From the NCBI RefSeq assembly GCF_001423185.1, contig NZ_LMOB01000002.1:3572-67571 (forward strand): DNA of 64,000 bases. Reading direction: 5' to 3'. Origin of the DNA: Plantibacter sp. Leaf314. Its GTDB lineage: Bacteria > Actinomycetota > Actinomycetes > Actinomycetales > Microbacteriaceae. Both the position numbers and the translations under genes were made by a program. Shown piece after piece: positions 50,223 through 58,724 of the stretch. The notes under the pieces are model-generated. The model searched no databases. It was not told where the DNA came from and was given only the letters and a program-made list of their open reading frames with translations. Positions within the stretch are counted from its first letter, which is position 1; each line of letters starts with the position of its first letter.

Positions 50223-51200
50223 CTAGCGAGTCGTACCGGCGACCTTGGGCAGCGCGCCACCGGCGGCGGCGTTGCGGTCTGGCCGGAAGTTGCGGAAGTC
50301 GACGCCTGGGATGTCCTTCACCAGGTCGATCTCATCCTCGATCTGCGCGGCCTCCCACTCTTCCGGACCGACCAGCGGAAGACGCACCCGCGGGCTCTGG
50401 ATCCGGCCGAGGCCGTGCAAGATGTATTTGGCGGCGACAGTGCCGGGTACGTGGGTCATGACCGCGCGCACGAGGGGCTCGAGCTGCCGGTGCGCCGCGG
50501 TGGCCGCGGTGAGGTCGCCGGCGTTCACGGCGTCGATCATGTGTCGGTAGGGCGTCGGGGCGATGTTCGCCGTGACGCCGATGAGGCCGGTGCCGCCGAT
50601 GGCGAGTGTCGGCAACGCGTTGGCGTCGTCTCCGGCGAAGTACATGAGGTCCGTCTGGTTCATCACGCGGCTGACCTCGCTGAGGTCGCCCTTGGCGTCT
50701 TTGACGGCGAGGATGTTCGGGTGCTTCGCGGCACGGAGGATCGTCTCGTAGGTGATGGGGATCCCGGTGCGCCCGGGGATGTCGTAGAGGATGACCGGCA
50801 GATCGGTGGAATCCGCGATCATGCGGAAGTGCGTGAGCACACCGGCCTGGGTCGGCTTGTTGTAGTACGGGGTGACGATCATGTTGCCGTCGGCGCCCGC
50901 CTGCGCGCTCTTCTTCGCGAGTTCGATCGCGTGCGCCGTCTCGTTCGATCCGCCACCCGTGATGATCTTCGCGCGCCCGCCTGCGACGTCCTTGCCGACC
51001 TCGACGAGCTTGATCTTCTCCGGGTCCGTCAGCGTGGACGTCTCGCCGGTGGTGCCGGTGACGACGATGCCGTCGGCACCCGCCGTCACGACGTCGTCGA
51101 TGTGTCGTTCGACGGCCTTCCAGTCCACCTCGCCGTCGGCGGTGAACGGCGTCACCAGGGCGACGAGGACTTGACCGAAGGGGTTCTCTGCACGCGACAC
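50223..51200 (-). CDS. dapA: 4-hydroxy-tetrahydrodipicolinate synthase
   Basis: This 325-residue aldolase joins aspartate semialdehyde and pyruvate in lysine and diaminopimelate synthesis. The Schiff-base Lys is in ILAVKDAKGDLSE, with GTTGETSTLT and VTPYYNKPTQAG as family marks. The GTG start has TAGCCT at exactly -12 to -7. It shares a transcript with rnj. Confidence 0.94.
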   Translation of the reverse strand: MSRAENPFGQVLVALVTPFTADGEVDWKAVERHIDDVVTAGADGIVVTGTTGETSTLTDPEKIKLVEVGKDVAGGRAKIITGGGSNETAHAIELAKKSAQAGADGNMIVTPYYNKPTQAGVLTHFRMIADSTDLPVILYDIPGRTGIPITYETILRAAKHPNILAVKDAKGDLSEVSRVMNQTDLMYFAGDDANALPTLAIGGTGLIGVTANIAPTPYRHMIDAVNAGDLTAATAAHRQLEPLVRAVMTHVPGTVAAKYILHGLGRIQSPRVRLPLVGPEEWEAAQIEDEIDLVKDIPGVDFRNFRPDRNAAAGGALPKVAGTTR

Positions 51201-51206
51201 GGTCTC

Positions 51207-51212
51207 AGGCTA
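51207..51212 (-). promoter_or_regulatory. -10 box of dapA (leaderless)
   Basis: TAGCCT lies at exactly -12 to -7 from the GTG at 51200. Confidence 0.45.
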
Positions 51213-51221
51213 CCGGGTTTC

Positions 51222-51247
51222 CCCCTCCGGGGTCACCACCGGAGGGG
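51222..51247. repeat. Inverted repeat between dapA and the OsmC-like gene
   Basis: CCCCTCCGG (51222-51230) and CCGGAGGGG (51239-51247) sit upstream of two divergent genes, ten bases past the dapA -10 box. A terminator is not needed here, so it may be an operator. No gene is visible in 51201-51383. Confidence 0.4.
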
Positions 51248-51316
51248 TCCCGACGCGGGTCTGGGAGCACACCTGGAGCGTCCCGTCGACCGGGTGTCAG
51301 CGCGGGTCGATCCGGT

Positions 51317-51322
51317 TAGGCT
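51317..51322 (+). promoter_or_regulatory. -10 box of the OsmC-like gene
   Basis: TAGGCT, 62 bases before the ATG at 51384. The -35 (GTGTCA, 17 bases upstream) is weak. Confidence 0.3.
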
Positions 51323-51383
51323 GACCCACGAGTACCCGCGCCGATGCACTCCTGCACGGCCCGACGACGATGGAGGTCACACC

Positions 51384-51809
51384 ATGGCGGTAACGAGCGA
51401 AGCGACGACGGTCTGGAACGGCACGCTGTTCGAAGGTTCAGGGCACACGAGTCTCGACACCTCGGAGGCCGCGGAGTTCGCCGTGGACTGGAAGGCCCGC
51501 TCCGAGGGCTCCAACACGACCACCACCCCGGAGGAGCTGCTGGGAGCGGCGCACGCCTCCTGCTACTCGATGGCCTTCGCGAACGAGCTCACCAACGCCG
51601 GGTTCCCGCCGGAGCGCATCCAGGCGACCGCTGCCGTCTCCTTCATCCCCGGCACCGGGATCACCGGCAGCCACCTCCTCGTCAGCGCGGTCGTCCCCGG
51701 CATCTCGGAGGCGGACTTCGAGCGCATCGCCGCAGCGGCGAAGGACGGATGCCCCGTGTCGCAGGCGCTCGCCGGCATCCCGATCACCCTCGAGGCCAGC
51801 CTCGCGTAA
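51384..51809 (+). CDS. OsmC/Ohr-family peroxide reductase
   Basis: This 141-residue protein has the two redox Cys of the family, in AAHASCYSMAFA and KDGCPVSQAL, and the N-terminal WNGTLFEGSGHTSLDT. OsmC proteins reduce organic peroxides. The sequence is closer to OsmC than to the organic-hydroperoxide-specific Ohr, but this is not certain. A TGGAGGT ribosome site precedes the ATG. It is divergent from dapA. Confidence 0.9.
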   Translation: MAVTSEATTVWNGTLFEGSGHTSLDTSEAAEFAVDWKARSEGSNTTTTPEELLGAAHASCYSMAFANELTNAGFPPERIQATAAVSFIPGTGITGSHLLVSAVVPGISEADFERIAAAAKDGCPVSQALAGIPITLEASLA

Positions 51810-51847
51810 CCTCCCCTCCCCGCAGCACGACCAGGAAGGCGACGCGC

Positions 51848-52738
51848 ATGCGCATCGTGATCGGCGGAGCCTCCGGGCTCATCGGAACCGCACTCGGCGG
51901 CTCACTCGAGTCGGACGGCCATGAGGTCGTCCGACTCGTCCGGCGTCCTGCCCGCGGGCCGGGCGAGGCCCAGTGGGATCCGCTCGCGGGCTCCCTGGAC
52001 CCCTCGGTGCTGAACGGCGCCGACGCGGTGGTGAACCTGTCCGGCGCCTCGCTCGGCAAGCTCCCGTGGACGCGCGCCTATCAGTCGACGATCCTGTGGT
52101 CGCGCCTCAGCGCCACCCGCACCCTCGTCGACGCGATGCACCGGGCCGATCAGCCGCCCGCGGCCTTCCTCAGCGGTTCGGCGGTCGGTTACTACGGCGA
52201 CCGCCCGGGCGAGACGCTGACGGAGGAGTCCACCCGCGGGTCCGGGTTCCTCGCCGACGTCGTCGTGGCCTGGGAGGAGTCGGCCCTCGCTGCACCGGAG
52301 TCCGTCCGCACGGTGTTGTTGCGCAACGGCATCGTCGTCGACCTCGACGGGGTCCTCAAGCCACTCGCGCCCCTCACCCGGTTCGGGCTCGCCGGCCCGC
52401 TGGGCAGCGGTCGTCAGTACTGGCCGTGGATCGGCTTGGCGGACGAGGTCAGGGCGATCACCCACCTCGTGACCTCCTCGCTCAGCGGACCCGTGAACCT
52501 GTGCGGGCCACAGGCGGCCAGAGCGGACGACCTCATGTTCGAACTCGCACGACGGATGAACCGGCCCTACCTCCTGCGTGCTCCGACATTCGCCCTCAAG
52601 GCGTTGCTCGGTGACGCCGCGGACGGTCTCCTGCTCAGCGATCAGCGCGTCGAGCCCCGCAGACTCCTGCAGGACGGGTTCACGTTCAGCACGCCGACCG
52701 TCGAGGACGCCCTGGCCGAGGCACTCGCGCGGAGCTGA
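51848..52738 (+). CDS. TIGR01777-type NAD-dependent epimerase/reductase
   Basis: This 296-residue short-chain-type protein has the N-terminal nucleotide motif IGGASGLIGTAL, SGASLGKLPW, SAVGYYGDRPG with the Tyr, and the C-terminal DUF1731-like end (VEPRRLLQDGFTFSTPTVEDAL). Similar proteins (YfcH, SulA-like) have no proven substrate. It follows the OsmC-like gene by 38 bases. Confidence 0.85.
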   Translation: MRIVIGGASGLIGTALGGSLESDGHEVVRLVRRPARGPGEAQWDPLAGSLDPSVLNGADAVVNLSGASLGKLPWTRAYQSTILWSRLSATRTLVDAMHRADQPPAAFLSGSAVGYYGDRPGETLTEESTRGSGFLADVVVAWEESALAAPESVRTVLLRNGIVVDLDGVLKPLAPLTRFGLAGPLGSGRQYWPWIGLADEVRAITHLVTSSLSGPVNLCGPQAARADDLMFELARRMNRPYLLRAPTFALKALLGDAADGLLLSDQRVEPRRLLQDGFTFSTPTVEDALAEALARS

Positions 52739-52744
52739 GCGCCG

Positions 52745-53182
52745 TCAGTCGCGTGCGAGCCGGATCGCCTGCCGGATGGCGGCCCTGGCTCGTCGACGGT
52801 CACCCGCCCCGTCGTAGACGAGGCCGAGCCGGTACCAGCTGCGCCAGTCGTCCGGTGCAGCCTCGGCAGCGTCGCGGTACTTCGGGAACAGCTCGTCAGC
52901 GGCGTCCCGCAACGGCCGCCCGCTCTCACGGGTCTCGACCCGCTCGGGTGGGAGCCCTCCTTCGGTCTCGAGCCTGACGCCGAGCCGCTCGGCGCCCACC
53001 CCGAAGGCGATCTCACGCCAGAGCGCCCAGACGCCGACGACGGGGAGCACGATGAGCGCCGCGCCCATCGCGATGCCGACGGGCTCGCCCGTGCCGAGGA
53101 GGACGACGGCACGGAACCCGACGAGGACGATGTAGAGGACGAGCAGGATCGCGAGGATCGCGACCATCACGCGGGTCTTCAC
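52745..53182 (-). CDS. Small membrane protein with TPR-like tail
   Basis: This 145-residue protein has two spans (about 5-25 and 33-53) followed by a charged tail that ends in one TPR-like helix pair (YRLGLVYDGAGDRRRARAAIRQAIRLARD). The function is unknown. The GTG start overlaps the dapB stop by GTGA, so it is made with dapB. Confidence 0.75.
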   Translation of the reverse strand: MKTRVMVAILAILLVLYIVLVGFRAVVLLGTGEPVGIAMGAALIVLPVVGVWALWREIAFGVGAERLGVRLETEGGLPPERVETRESGRPLRDAADELFPKYRDAAEAAPDDWRSWYRLGLVYDGAGDRRRARAAIRQAIRLARD

Positions 53183-53997
53183 AGGGTGCTGGCCGCCGCG
53201 GCCTGGCCGGACACCTGCTCGGGAGCGCCGGCTGCCGCGCGCCCGCCCGCCGGCGCTGGACGGTCGATCCCGAGGTCGAGGAGGCTGTCGAGACCGACGG
53301 TGACGCCACGGGCGTCGCGTGCCGCCGCGAGGGCGAGTCTGATGCCGCGCTCGTACGAGGCCGGCGAGATGGTGTCGTGCGTGATCGTGACGAGCTCGTC
53401 GACGCCTCCGAACACGACCTGCTGGCGCGCGACGACGCCCTGGAGCCGCAGGCTGTGGATCGGGATGCTCGAGACCTGCTGCCCTCGGGCGCGCTGGTCG
53501 GTGTGCGGCGCGGCGACCGGTCCGCGGTCGCCCCGGGCGTCCATCATCAGCTCGGCGGTCCGCACCGCGGTGCCGGAGGGCGAGTCGACCTTGGTGTCGC
53601 GATGGGACTCGATGATCTCGATCGAGTCGAAGAACCGCGCGGCGACGGTCGCGAGGCTCGTCGACAGCACGGACCCCAGGGAGAAGTTCGGGATGATCAC
53701 GACCCCCTGGTCCGGCAGCTCGGCGAGTCGACGCCCGAGGCGGTGGACGCGGTCGGCGGACCATCCGCTCGTGCCGACGAGGACGTTGATGCCCTGGGAG
53801 AGGGCGTGGTCGACGATGCGTTGACTGACGCCCGGGACCGTGACGTCGACGACGAGGTCTGCGCCGTCCATCTCGGTCAGCTCGCTGGAGGATCCGAGCG
53901 AGGCGACGAGCTCGAAGTCGTCGAGTGAAGCGATGATGCTCGTGAACAGTCGGCCCATCTTGCCGCTCGCGCCGGCCAGCGCCACTCGTGTCGTCAT
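53179..53997 (-). CDS. dapB: 4-hydroxy-tetrahydrodipicolinate reductase
   Basis: This 272-residue enzyme reduces the product of DapA. The N-terminal GASGKMGRL binds NAD(P)H. The catalytic segment reads ESHRDTKVDSPSGTA; the usual motif has two His (E-x-H-H), and the second is Arg here. The general acid/base His and the Lys are kept. A 35-residue Ala/Pro tail (RPAPAGGRAAAGAPEQ) exceeds the family end. The ATG has TAAGCT at exactly -12 to -7. Confidence 0.92.
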   Translation of the reverse strand: MTTRVALAGASGKMGRLFTSIIASLDDFELVASLGSSSELTEMDGADLVVDVTVPGVSQRIVDHALSQGINVLVGTSGWSADRVHRLGRRLAELPDQGVVIIPNFSLGSVLSTSLATVAARFFDSIEIIESHRDTKVDSPSGTAVRTAELMMDARGDRGPVAAPHTDQRARGQQVSSIPIHSLRLQGVVARQQVVFGGVDELVTITHDTISPASYERGIRLALAAARDARGVTVGLDSLLDLGIDRPAPAGGRAAAGAPEQVSGQAAAASTL

Positions 53998-54003
53998 GCC
54001 CTC

Positions 54004-54009
54004 AGCTTA
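54004..54009 (-). promoter_or_regulatory. -10 box of dapB (leaderless)
   Basis: TAAGCT lies at exactly -12 to -7 from the ATG at 53997. The start codons of dapB and the divergent acetyltransferase are only 47 bases apart, so their -35 regions overlap. Confidence 0.45.
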
Positions 54010-54032
54010 CGTGCTGCCCGAAGGCGTCGTCC

Positions 54033-54038
54033 TAGGCT
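54033..54038 (+). promoter_or_regulatory. -10 box of the GNAT gene at 54045
   Basis: TAGGCT lies at exactly -12 to -7 from the ATG at 54045. A GGAGG also sits just before that ATG, so a longer mRNA is possible. Confidence 0.35.
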
Positions 54039-54044
54039 GGAGGC

Positions 54045-54512
54045 ATGCTGACCTTCTCCCCCGCCGCCGTCGACACGGAGCCCGCCGCCACCCTCCTCGG
54101 TGAGTACTTCACCTCCCGCGAGCTCGGGTTCACCGGCGGGAAGTACCGGGTCTTCACCCCGGATCCGGCGATGTTCACCCCGCCCGCCGGCGTCTTCCTC
54201 GTCGCACGAGCAGACGACGAGGCCGTCGGGTGCGGAGGCGTCCGCCGCATCGCCGACGCCGAGGACGGCGCCGTCCGGTTCGAGATCAAGCACCTCTGGT
54301 TGCGCCCGTCGACGAGGGGCAAGGGCTACGGACGCTCGATGCTGACGGCACTCGAGGAGCGCGCGGTGGAGCTCGGCGCGACCCGGCTGGTGCTCGACAC
54401 GAACGCGACCCTGGCCGCCGCCGGGGGCCTCTACCGCTCGAGCGGGTACGTCGACGTCCCGGCCTACAACGACAACCCGAACGCGACGAACTGGTACGCG
54501 AAGGACGTCTGA
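54045..54512 (+). CDS. GNAT-family N-acetyltransferase
   Basis: This 155-residue protein has the acetyl-CoA site LRPSTRGKGYGRSMLTALEE and the C-terminal LYRSSGYVDVPAYNDNPNATNWYAKD, close to small acetyltransferases of unknown substrate. It is divergent from dapB and convergent with the phosphatase gene. Confidence 0.88.
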   Translation: MLTFSPAAVDTEPAATLLGEYFTSRELGFTGGKYRVFTPDPAMFTPPAGVFLVARADDEAVGCGGVRRIADAEDGAVRFEIKHLWLRPSTRGKGYGRSMLTALEERAVELGATRLVLDTNATLAAAGGLYRSSGYVDVPAYNDNPNATNWYAKDV

Positions 54513-54527
54513 GCGCCTCGACAGGCT

Positions 54528-54574
54528 CGGCGACCGGGTGCGGCCCGGCGACCGGGTGCGGCCCGGAGACCGGG
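54528..54574. repeat. Short tandem repeat of 18 bases
   Basis: CGGCGACCGGGTGCGGCC is repeated twice exactly and a third time in part (with one change) between two convergent stops. It follows CGCCTCGACAGGCTCGG, which resembles an intergenic repeat common in Micrococcales. Confidence 0.7.
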
Positions 54575-54595
54575 ACCGCCCGCTGCGTCGGTCGG

Positions 54596-55198
54596 TCAGA
54601 CGATGTGCGGCTCGGGAAGACCCGTCCGGAGTTCCATCGGCAGGTGCGCGAGGTCGTTGTGGGTGATGAGGCTCCAGGGACGACCAGCCCGCTGGTGCAG
54701 CACCGTGAGGCCGCCGTTGGCCTGGTTGATGCTCACCCAGCGCCAGCCCGGGGCCTGCAGGGCCTCGCGGACCAGCCAGCCGATGACGAAGTTGTGCGTG
54801 ATCAGCAACTCGTGATGGTCACCGCGCTTCGGTGACAGGAACTCGGCGGCGGCGTCCGCCATCTGCGCTTCGCCCGCCTCCACCTCGGCCTCCGTGATGG
54901 ACCCGAAGAACGGGTCGAAGGCCGACGGGGTCTCCGGCGCGCGTCCGCTCGGGACACAGTCGAAGAGCAGGGACGAGGGCTCTGGTGTGACGGCCGGCAT
55001 CCGCTCAGCGATGATCTGCGCGGTCTCCGCCGCGCGCTGCAACGGCGAATGCCACGCGGCCGTCATCGGCACCCCGCCGAGCCGTTCGGCGAGGAGCTGA
55101 GCCTGCCGCCGGCCACGTGCCGACAGCGGACCGTCCGGCAGACCGTGCTCCGCATGCTGTTGCTCGCCGTGTCTGACGAGATAGAGGTAATGGGACAT
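54596..55198 (-). CDS. Histidine-phosphatase-family protein
   Basis: This 200-residue protein has the phosphoglycerate-mutase-type RHGE motif (YLVRHGEQQ), the second His in THNFVIGWLVREAL, and the usual arginine segment SPLQRAAETAQII. The substrate cannot be read from the sequence. It lies right behind the M16 peptidase gene, the stops and starts almost touching. Confidence 0.88.
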   Translation of the reverse strand: MSHYLYLVRHGEQQHAEHGLPDGPLSARGRRQAQLLAERLGGVPMTAAWHSPLQRAAETAQIIAERMPAVTPEPSSLLFDCVPSGRAPETPSAFDPFFGSITEAEVEAGEAQMADAAAEFLSPKRGDHHELLITHNFVIGWLVREALQAPGWRWVSINQANGGLTVLHQRAGRPWSLITHNDLAHLPMELRTGLPEPHIV

Positions 55199-56578
55199 TC
55201 AACGCACCCCCGCGATGATCGGAGCGAAGGTGTCCTCGTCGACGGCTCCGACCGCCGACACCGTGATGGGCTGCGCAGCGAGATGCTGCGCGAGCTGCTG
55301 GACCTCGTCCTGCCCGACGAGCTGGAGGCGACGGATGCTCTCGTCGAGGTCGATGAACTCGCCGAGCGTCAGCTCCGCCCGGCCGAGGCGACTCATGCGG
55401 GAGTCGGAGTCCTCCAGGGCGAGCGCCGAGGCGCCGCTCAGCTGGCCGAGGGCCCGCGACAGTTCATCGTCGGTCACACCGTGTTCGGCGAGTCGGTGGA
55501 GTTCTGCGAGCATGAGCTCGGCGACCGTCGCGGCCTTCGCCGTGGAGCAGGCGGCGGCGAGCCCGAAGACCCCCGCGTCCGAATAGCTGCCCGCGAAGGA
55601 GTACACGGAGTAGGCGAGGCCACGTCGTTCCCGGATCTCCTGGAACAGCCGGCTCGACATACCCCCGCCGAGGACGGAGTTGAGCATGCTCATGGCGAAC
55701 CGTCGCTCGTCGCCCGCGATGAGTCCCTGTCCGCCGATCTGCAGATGGACCTGCTCCGTGGGTCGGTGCACCACCGACAGCGGTGGTCCGCCGAGGACGG
55801 ACGCCGCCGCGAGCGTCCGTCGGGGCACCGGCGCGGCGACCGCGTCCGCAGGCCAACCGGCCTCCACGAGGGCCGCCGAGACCTGCGCGACGAGGGCGTC
55901 GTGGTCGACCGCACCGGCCGCCGTCACGACGACGTCGTTCGCCCGGTAGTTGGCGCGGTAGTGCGCGAGGACGGCGTCCCGGCCCACCTCGATGATCGAC
56001 TGCGGCCGACCGCCGATCGGACGCCCGAGTGGGTGCTCGCCGAGGACCCCCTCGAAGAAGCGCTCGTTGGCGACGTCCCCCGGGTCGTCGTCCATCATGG
56101 CGAGTTCCTCGAGGATGACGCCGCGTTCGTTCTCGAACTCCTCGGGGTCGAGCAGGGAGGAGGTCAGCATGTCGGTGATGACGTCGACCGCCATCGGCAG
56201 GTCGCGGTCGCGCACCTTCGCGTAGTAGCAGGTGTGCTCCTTGGCCGTCAGCGCGTTGTGCTCGCCGCCGACCGCGTCGAACGCGATCGCGATGTCGAGC
56301 GCCGACCGCTTGGCCGTGCCCTTGAACAGCAGGTGCTCGAGGAAGTGCGTCGACCCGAAGGTCGCCGGTCGATCGGCGGTCGCCGGCTGTTCATCACGGG
56401 ACCCGACGGCCACCCAGTAGCCGATCGTGGCGCTGCGACTGCCCGGCATGTGCTCGGTCAGGATGCGCAGACCGTTGGGCAGGACCGTGCGTCGGACGAG
56501 GGCGTCCCCGGATGCGGTGAACGCGAGCTCGGGACGAGTGAGCGGAAAGTCGACGGCGGCGTTCATCGTCCCAACCAT
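55199..56578 (-). CDS. M16-family zinc peptidase
   Basis: This 459-residue peptidase has the inverted zinc motif HFLEHLLFKGT and the third zinc-ligand Glu further on in FENERGVILEE. The C-terminal half is the inactive partner domain. Actinobacterial members (PepR-type) often follow pnp; pnp is not seen here. Two ATGs (56578 and 56566) are possible starts; I use the longer, with low confidence about which is right. Confidence 0.88.
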   Translation of the reverse strand: MVGTMNAAVDFPLTRPELAFTASGDALVRRTVLPNGLRILTEHMPGSRSATIGYWVAVGSRDEQPATADRPATFGSTHFLEHLLFKGTAKRSALDIAIAFDAVGGEHNALTAKEHTCYYAKVRDRDLPMAVDVITDMLTSSLLDPEEFENERGVILEELAMMDDDPGDVANERFFEGVLGEHPLGRPIGGRPQSIIEVGRDAVLAHYRANYRANDVVVTAAGAVDHDALVAQVSAALVEAGWPADAVAAPVPRRTLAAASVLGGPPLSVVHRPTEQVHLQIGGQGLIAGDERRFAMSMLNSVLGGGMSSRLFQEIRERRGLAYSVYSFAGSYSDAGVFGLAAACSTAKAATVAELMLAELHRLAEHGVTDDELSRALGQLSGASALALEDSDSRMSRLGRAELTLGEFIDLDESIRRLQLVGQDEVQQLAQHLAAQPITVSAVGAVDEDTFAPIIAGVR

Positions 56579-56636
56579 ACGTCAGGTTCCCGGGCGTCGC
56601 GCGCCGGCGTCCGAGCCGGAGCGCCTCGGGAAGGCG

Positions 56637-57710
56637 TCAGCGCAGGCGTCCGGAGACACGGTCCAGTTCGAGGATCTGCCCGCGGCTCAACCGGACGTCC
56701 GCCGCCGCGATGAGCGAGTCGACGTGGGCCGGCTGTGAGGCGCTCGCGATCGGGGCGACGACGCCCGGACGTGACATGGCCCAGGCGAGGGCGGCCGAAG
56801 CGACGGAGCACCGGTTCTCCGCAGCGATCTCGTCGAGGACGTGCAGAACGCGGAGTCCGCGACGGTGGAGGTGCGTCGCGGCGCGGCTGCCGCGGGTGCT
56901 GGGATCGAGGTCGGACCGGCTCCGGTAGCGCCCCGTGAGGAAGCCGTTCGCGAGCGCGAAGTACGGCAGGACACCGAGGTGCTGCGCCGTCGCGACGAGC
57001 GCGAGGGTGCTCTCGTACGGTTCGCGGTGCATGAGGCTGTAGTGCGTCTCGAGGGCGACGAACTGGGTGAACCCGCTCGCCGAGAGGATCCGTGCCTCCA
57101 TGAGCCGTTCCGGCGTCGTGTTCGAGGTGCCGAGGTACCGGACCTTGCCGCTCTCGATGAGCCAGTCGACCGTCCCGAGGCTGTCGGCGAGGGGCACGCT
57201 CGGGTCGTCGTCGTGGAAGGACAGCAGGTCGATGTGGTCGGTCTGCAGGCGCTCGAGGGCCGCTTCGACCGCCCGGATGATGCTCACCGAACCGAGACCG
57301 GGGTAATCCGGGTGGCGCCCGATCTTCGTCGCGACGACCATGTCGTCGCGGTTGCCGCGCTTGCGCATCCAGTTGCCGATGAGGATCTCACTGCGGCCGC
57401 CCGCGTAGCTGTCGGCGGTGTCGACCATGTTGCCGCCAGCGTCGTGGAAACGGTCGAGGATGTCCGTCGTCGTGTCCGGGTCGACCGTCCAGCCGAACAC
57501 GCTGCCGCCCAGGACGACCGGGAAGACCGACAGCTCGGAGTCGCCGATCCTGCGCCTCGGCACGCCGTCGGCGTCGGCACCCTGGACGGGCGTCGGGAAC
57601 GACGGGTGGGGGACCCGCTGCTCGGGCTGGGGTGCCGTGTCGTCGCCGACGCCCTCCCCGCTCAACAGCGAACTGCCACGGGTGCTCGACGAGCGCCAGA
57701 GGTGTGGCAT
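56637..57710 (-). CDS. Aldo/keto reductase
   Basis: This protein of up to 357 residues has a TIM-barrel AKR core from about residue 50: catalytic Asp and Tyr in VDTADSYAGGRSE, Lys in VATKIGRHPDYPG, and His in LLSFHDDDP. The C-terminal cofactor segment is VVAPIASASQP. The first 50 residues are unordered and may not be real; the ATG at 57710 has GAGGGG upstream. The substrate is unknown. The 171 bases after it (57711-57881) show no gene. Confidence 0.87.
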   Translation of the reverse strand: MPHLWRSSSTRGSSLLSGEGVGDDTAPQPEQRVPHPSFPTPVQGADADGVPRRRIGDSELSVFPVVLGGSVFGWTVDPDTTTDILDRFHDAGGNMVDTADSYAGGRSEILIGNWMRKRGNRDDMVVATKIGRHPDYPGLGSVSIIRAVEAALERLQTDHIDLLSFHDDDPSVPLADSLGTVDWLIESGKVRYLGTSNTTPERLMEARILSASGFTQFVALETHYSLMHREPYESTLALVATAQHLGVLPYFALANGFLTGRYRSRSDLDPSTRGSRAATHLHRRGLRVLHVLDEIAAENRCSVASAALAWAMSRPGVVAPIASASQPAHVDSLIAAADVRLSRGQILELDRVSGRLR

Positions 57711-57881
57711 CCCCTGCCCCTCTCTCGGTCCGACCGACCGATGACGCGCTGCACCGCCGGGTTCCGAGCGTTGCGCGAGGTGCCGGTGCTTGTCACCAGG
57801 CTAGAGGAGACGGGCGCCTTCCGCGGGACGACATCACGCCCGTGTGGCAACTGATTCGTAACGATTCCGGACGGTGCCGGA

Positions 57882-58724
57882 TCACCGCCCGTCGACCGGG
57901 GTCCCGGCTCGCGCGAGGACCGAACGAGCGTGCCGCAGGAGGGGCTCGTCGATCATGCGCCCCTCGTGGCGGAACACCCCGCGCTCCCCCGCCGCGGCCT
58001 CGAGGAGCGACCTGGCCGCGGCCACCGTCCGGGCGTCGGGACGGTAGGCGGCACGGATCGTCGCGACCTGTCCCGGGTGGATGCAGGCCGAGCCGACGAA
58101 CCCCACGGCGGCGGCGTCCGCGGCCTCCGCCGCGAGCCCGGCGAGGTCGTCGAGGTCGAGGTGGACCGCATCGACGGCCACCACCCCGGCCGCTCCGGCG
58201 GCGAGCAGCACCGACGACCTCGCGTGGCGCACGACGTCGCGATAGCCGCCGTCGTCGCGGCGGCTGCTCGTACCGCCCAACGACGCGACGAGGTCCTCGG
58301 ACCCCCACATGAGTCCGACCACCGACGGGTGTCCGGCGAGCGCCGGGGCGCGCACCACGCCGGCCGCGGTCTCGCAGAGCGCGAGGATGCGGACGCCGGG
58401 GATCGCGTCGGCGAGCTCGTCGAGCTGCGCGGTGGTCTCCGTCTTCGCCAGCATGACGGTCCGGTAGCGGGTGGACGAGACCGCGGCGACGTCGGAGGCG
58501 AACTCGTCCGAGCCCACCGGGTCGACGCGGACGATCGTCCGTGCGGGATCGAGCGGGTGCTCGACGATCGCCCGACGGGCAGCGGGTTTGTCGGCCGGCG
58601 CGACGGCGTCCTCGAGGTCGAGGATGACGGTGTCGGCGCGGTCTGCGGCCTTGGCGAACCGGTCGGGTCGGTCGGCGGGGACGAAGAGGATCGCCGGTCC
58701 CAGCGACAGGGATGCCGCGGTCAT
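57882..58724 (-). CDS. CitE-like beta-hydroxyacyl-CoA lyase
   Basis: This 280-residue TIM barrel has the CitE marks LFVPADRPDRFAKA, VILDLEDAVAP, the metal-binding Glu in LCETAAGVVRAP, and GLMWGSEDLVASLGG. It is not part of a citrate lyase operon. Its place matches Rv2498c in Mycobacterium, reported as a lyase for 3-hydroxy-3-methylglutaryl-CoA and related acyl-CoAs in leucine and itaconate breakdown. It overlaps the MaoC gene by ATGA. The reaction here is inferred from gene order. Confidence 0.85.
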   Translation of the reverse strand: MTAASLSLGPAILFVPADRPDRFAKAADRADTVILDLEDAVAPADKPAARRAIVEHPLDPARTIVRVDPVGSDEFASDVAAVSSTRYRTVMLAKTETTAQLDELADAIPGVRILALCETAAGVVRAPALAGHPSVVGLMWGSEDLVASLGGTSSRRDDGGYRDVVRHARSSVLLAAGAAGVVAVDAVHLDLDDLAGLAAEAADAAAVGFVGSACIHPGQVATIRAAYRPDARTVAAARSLLEAAAGERGVFRHEGRMIDEPLLRHARSVLARAGTPVDGR

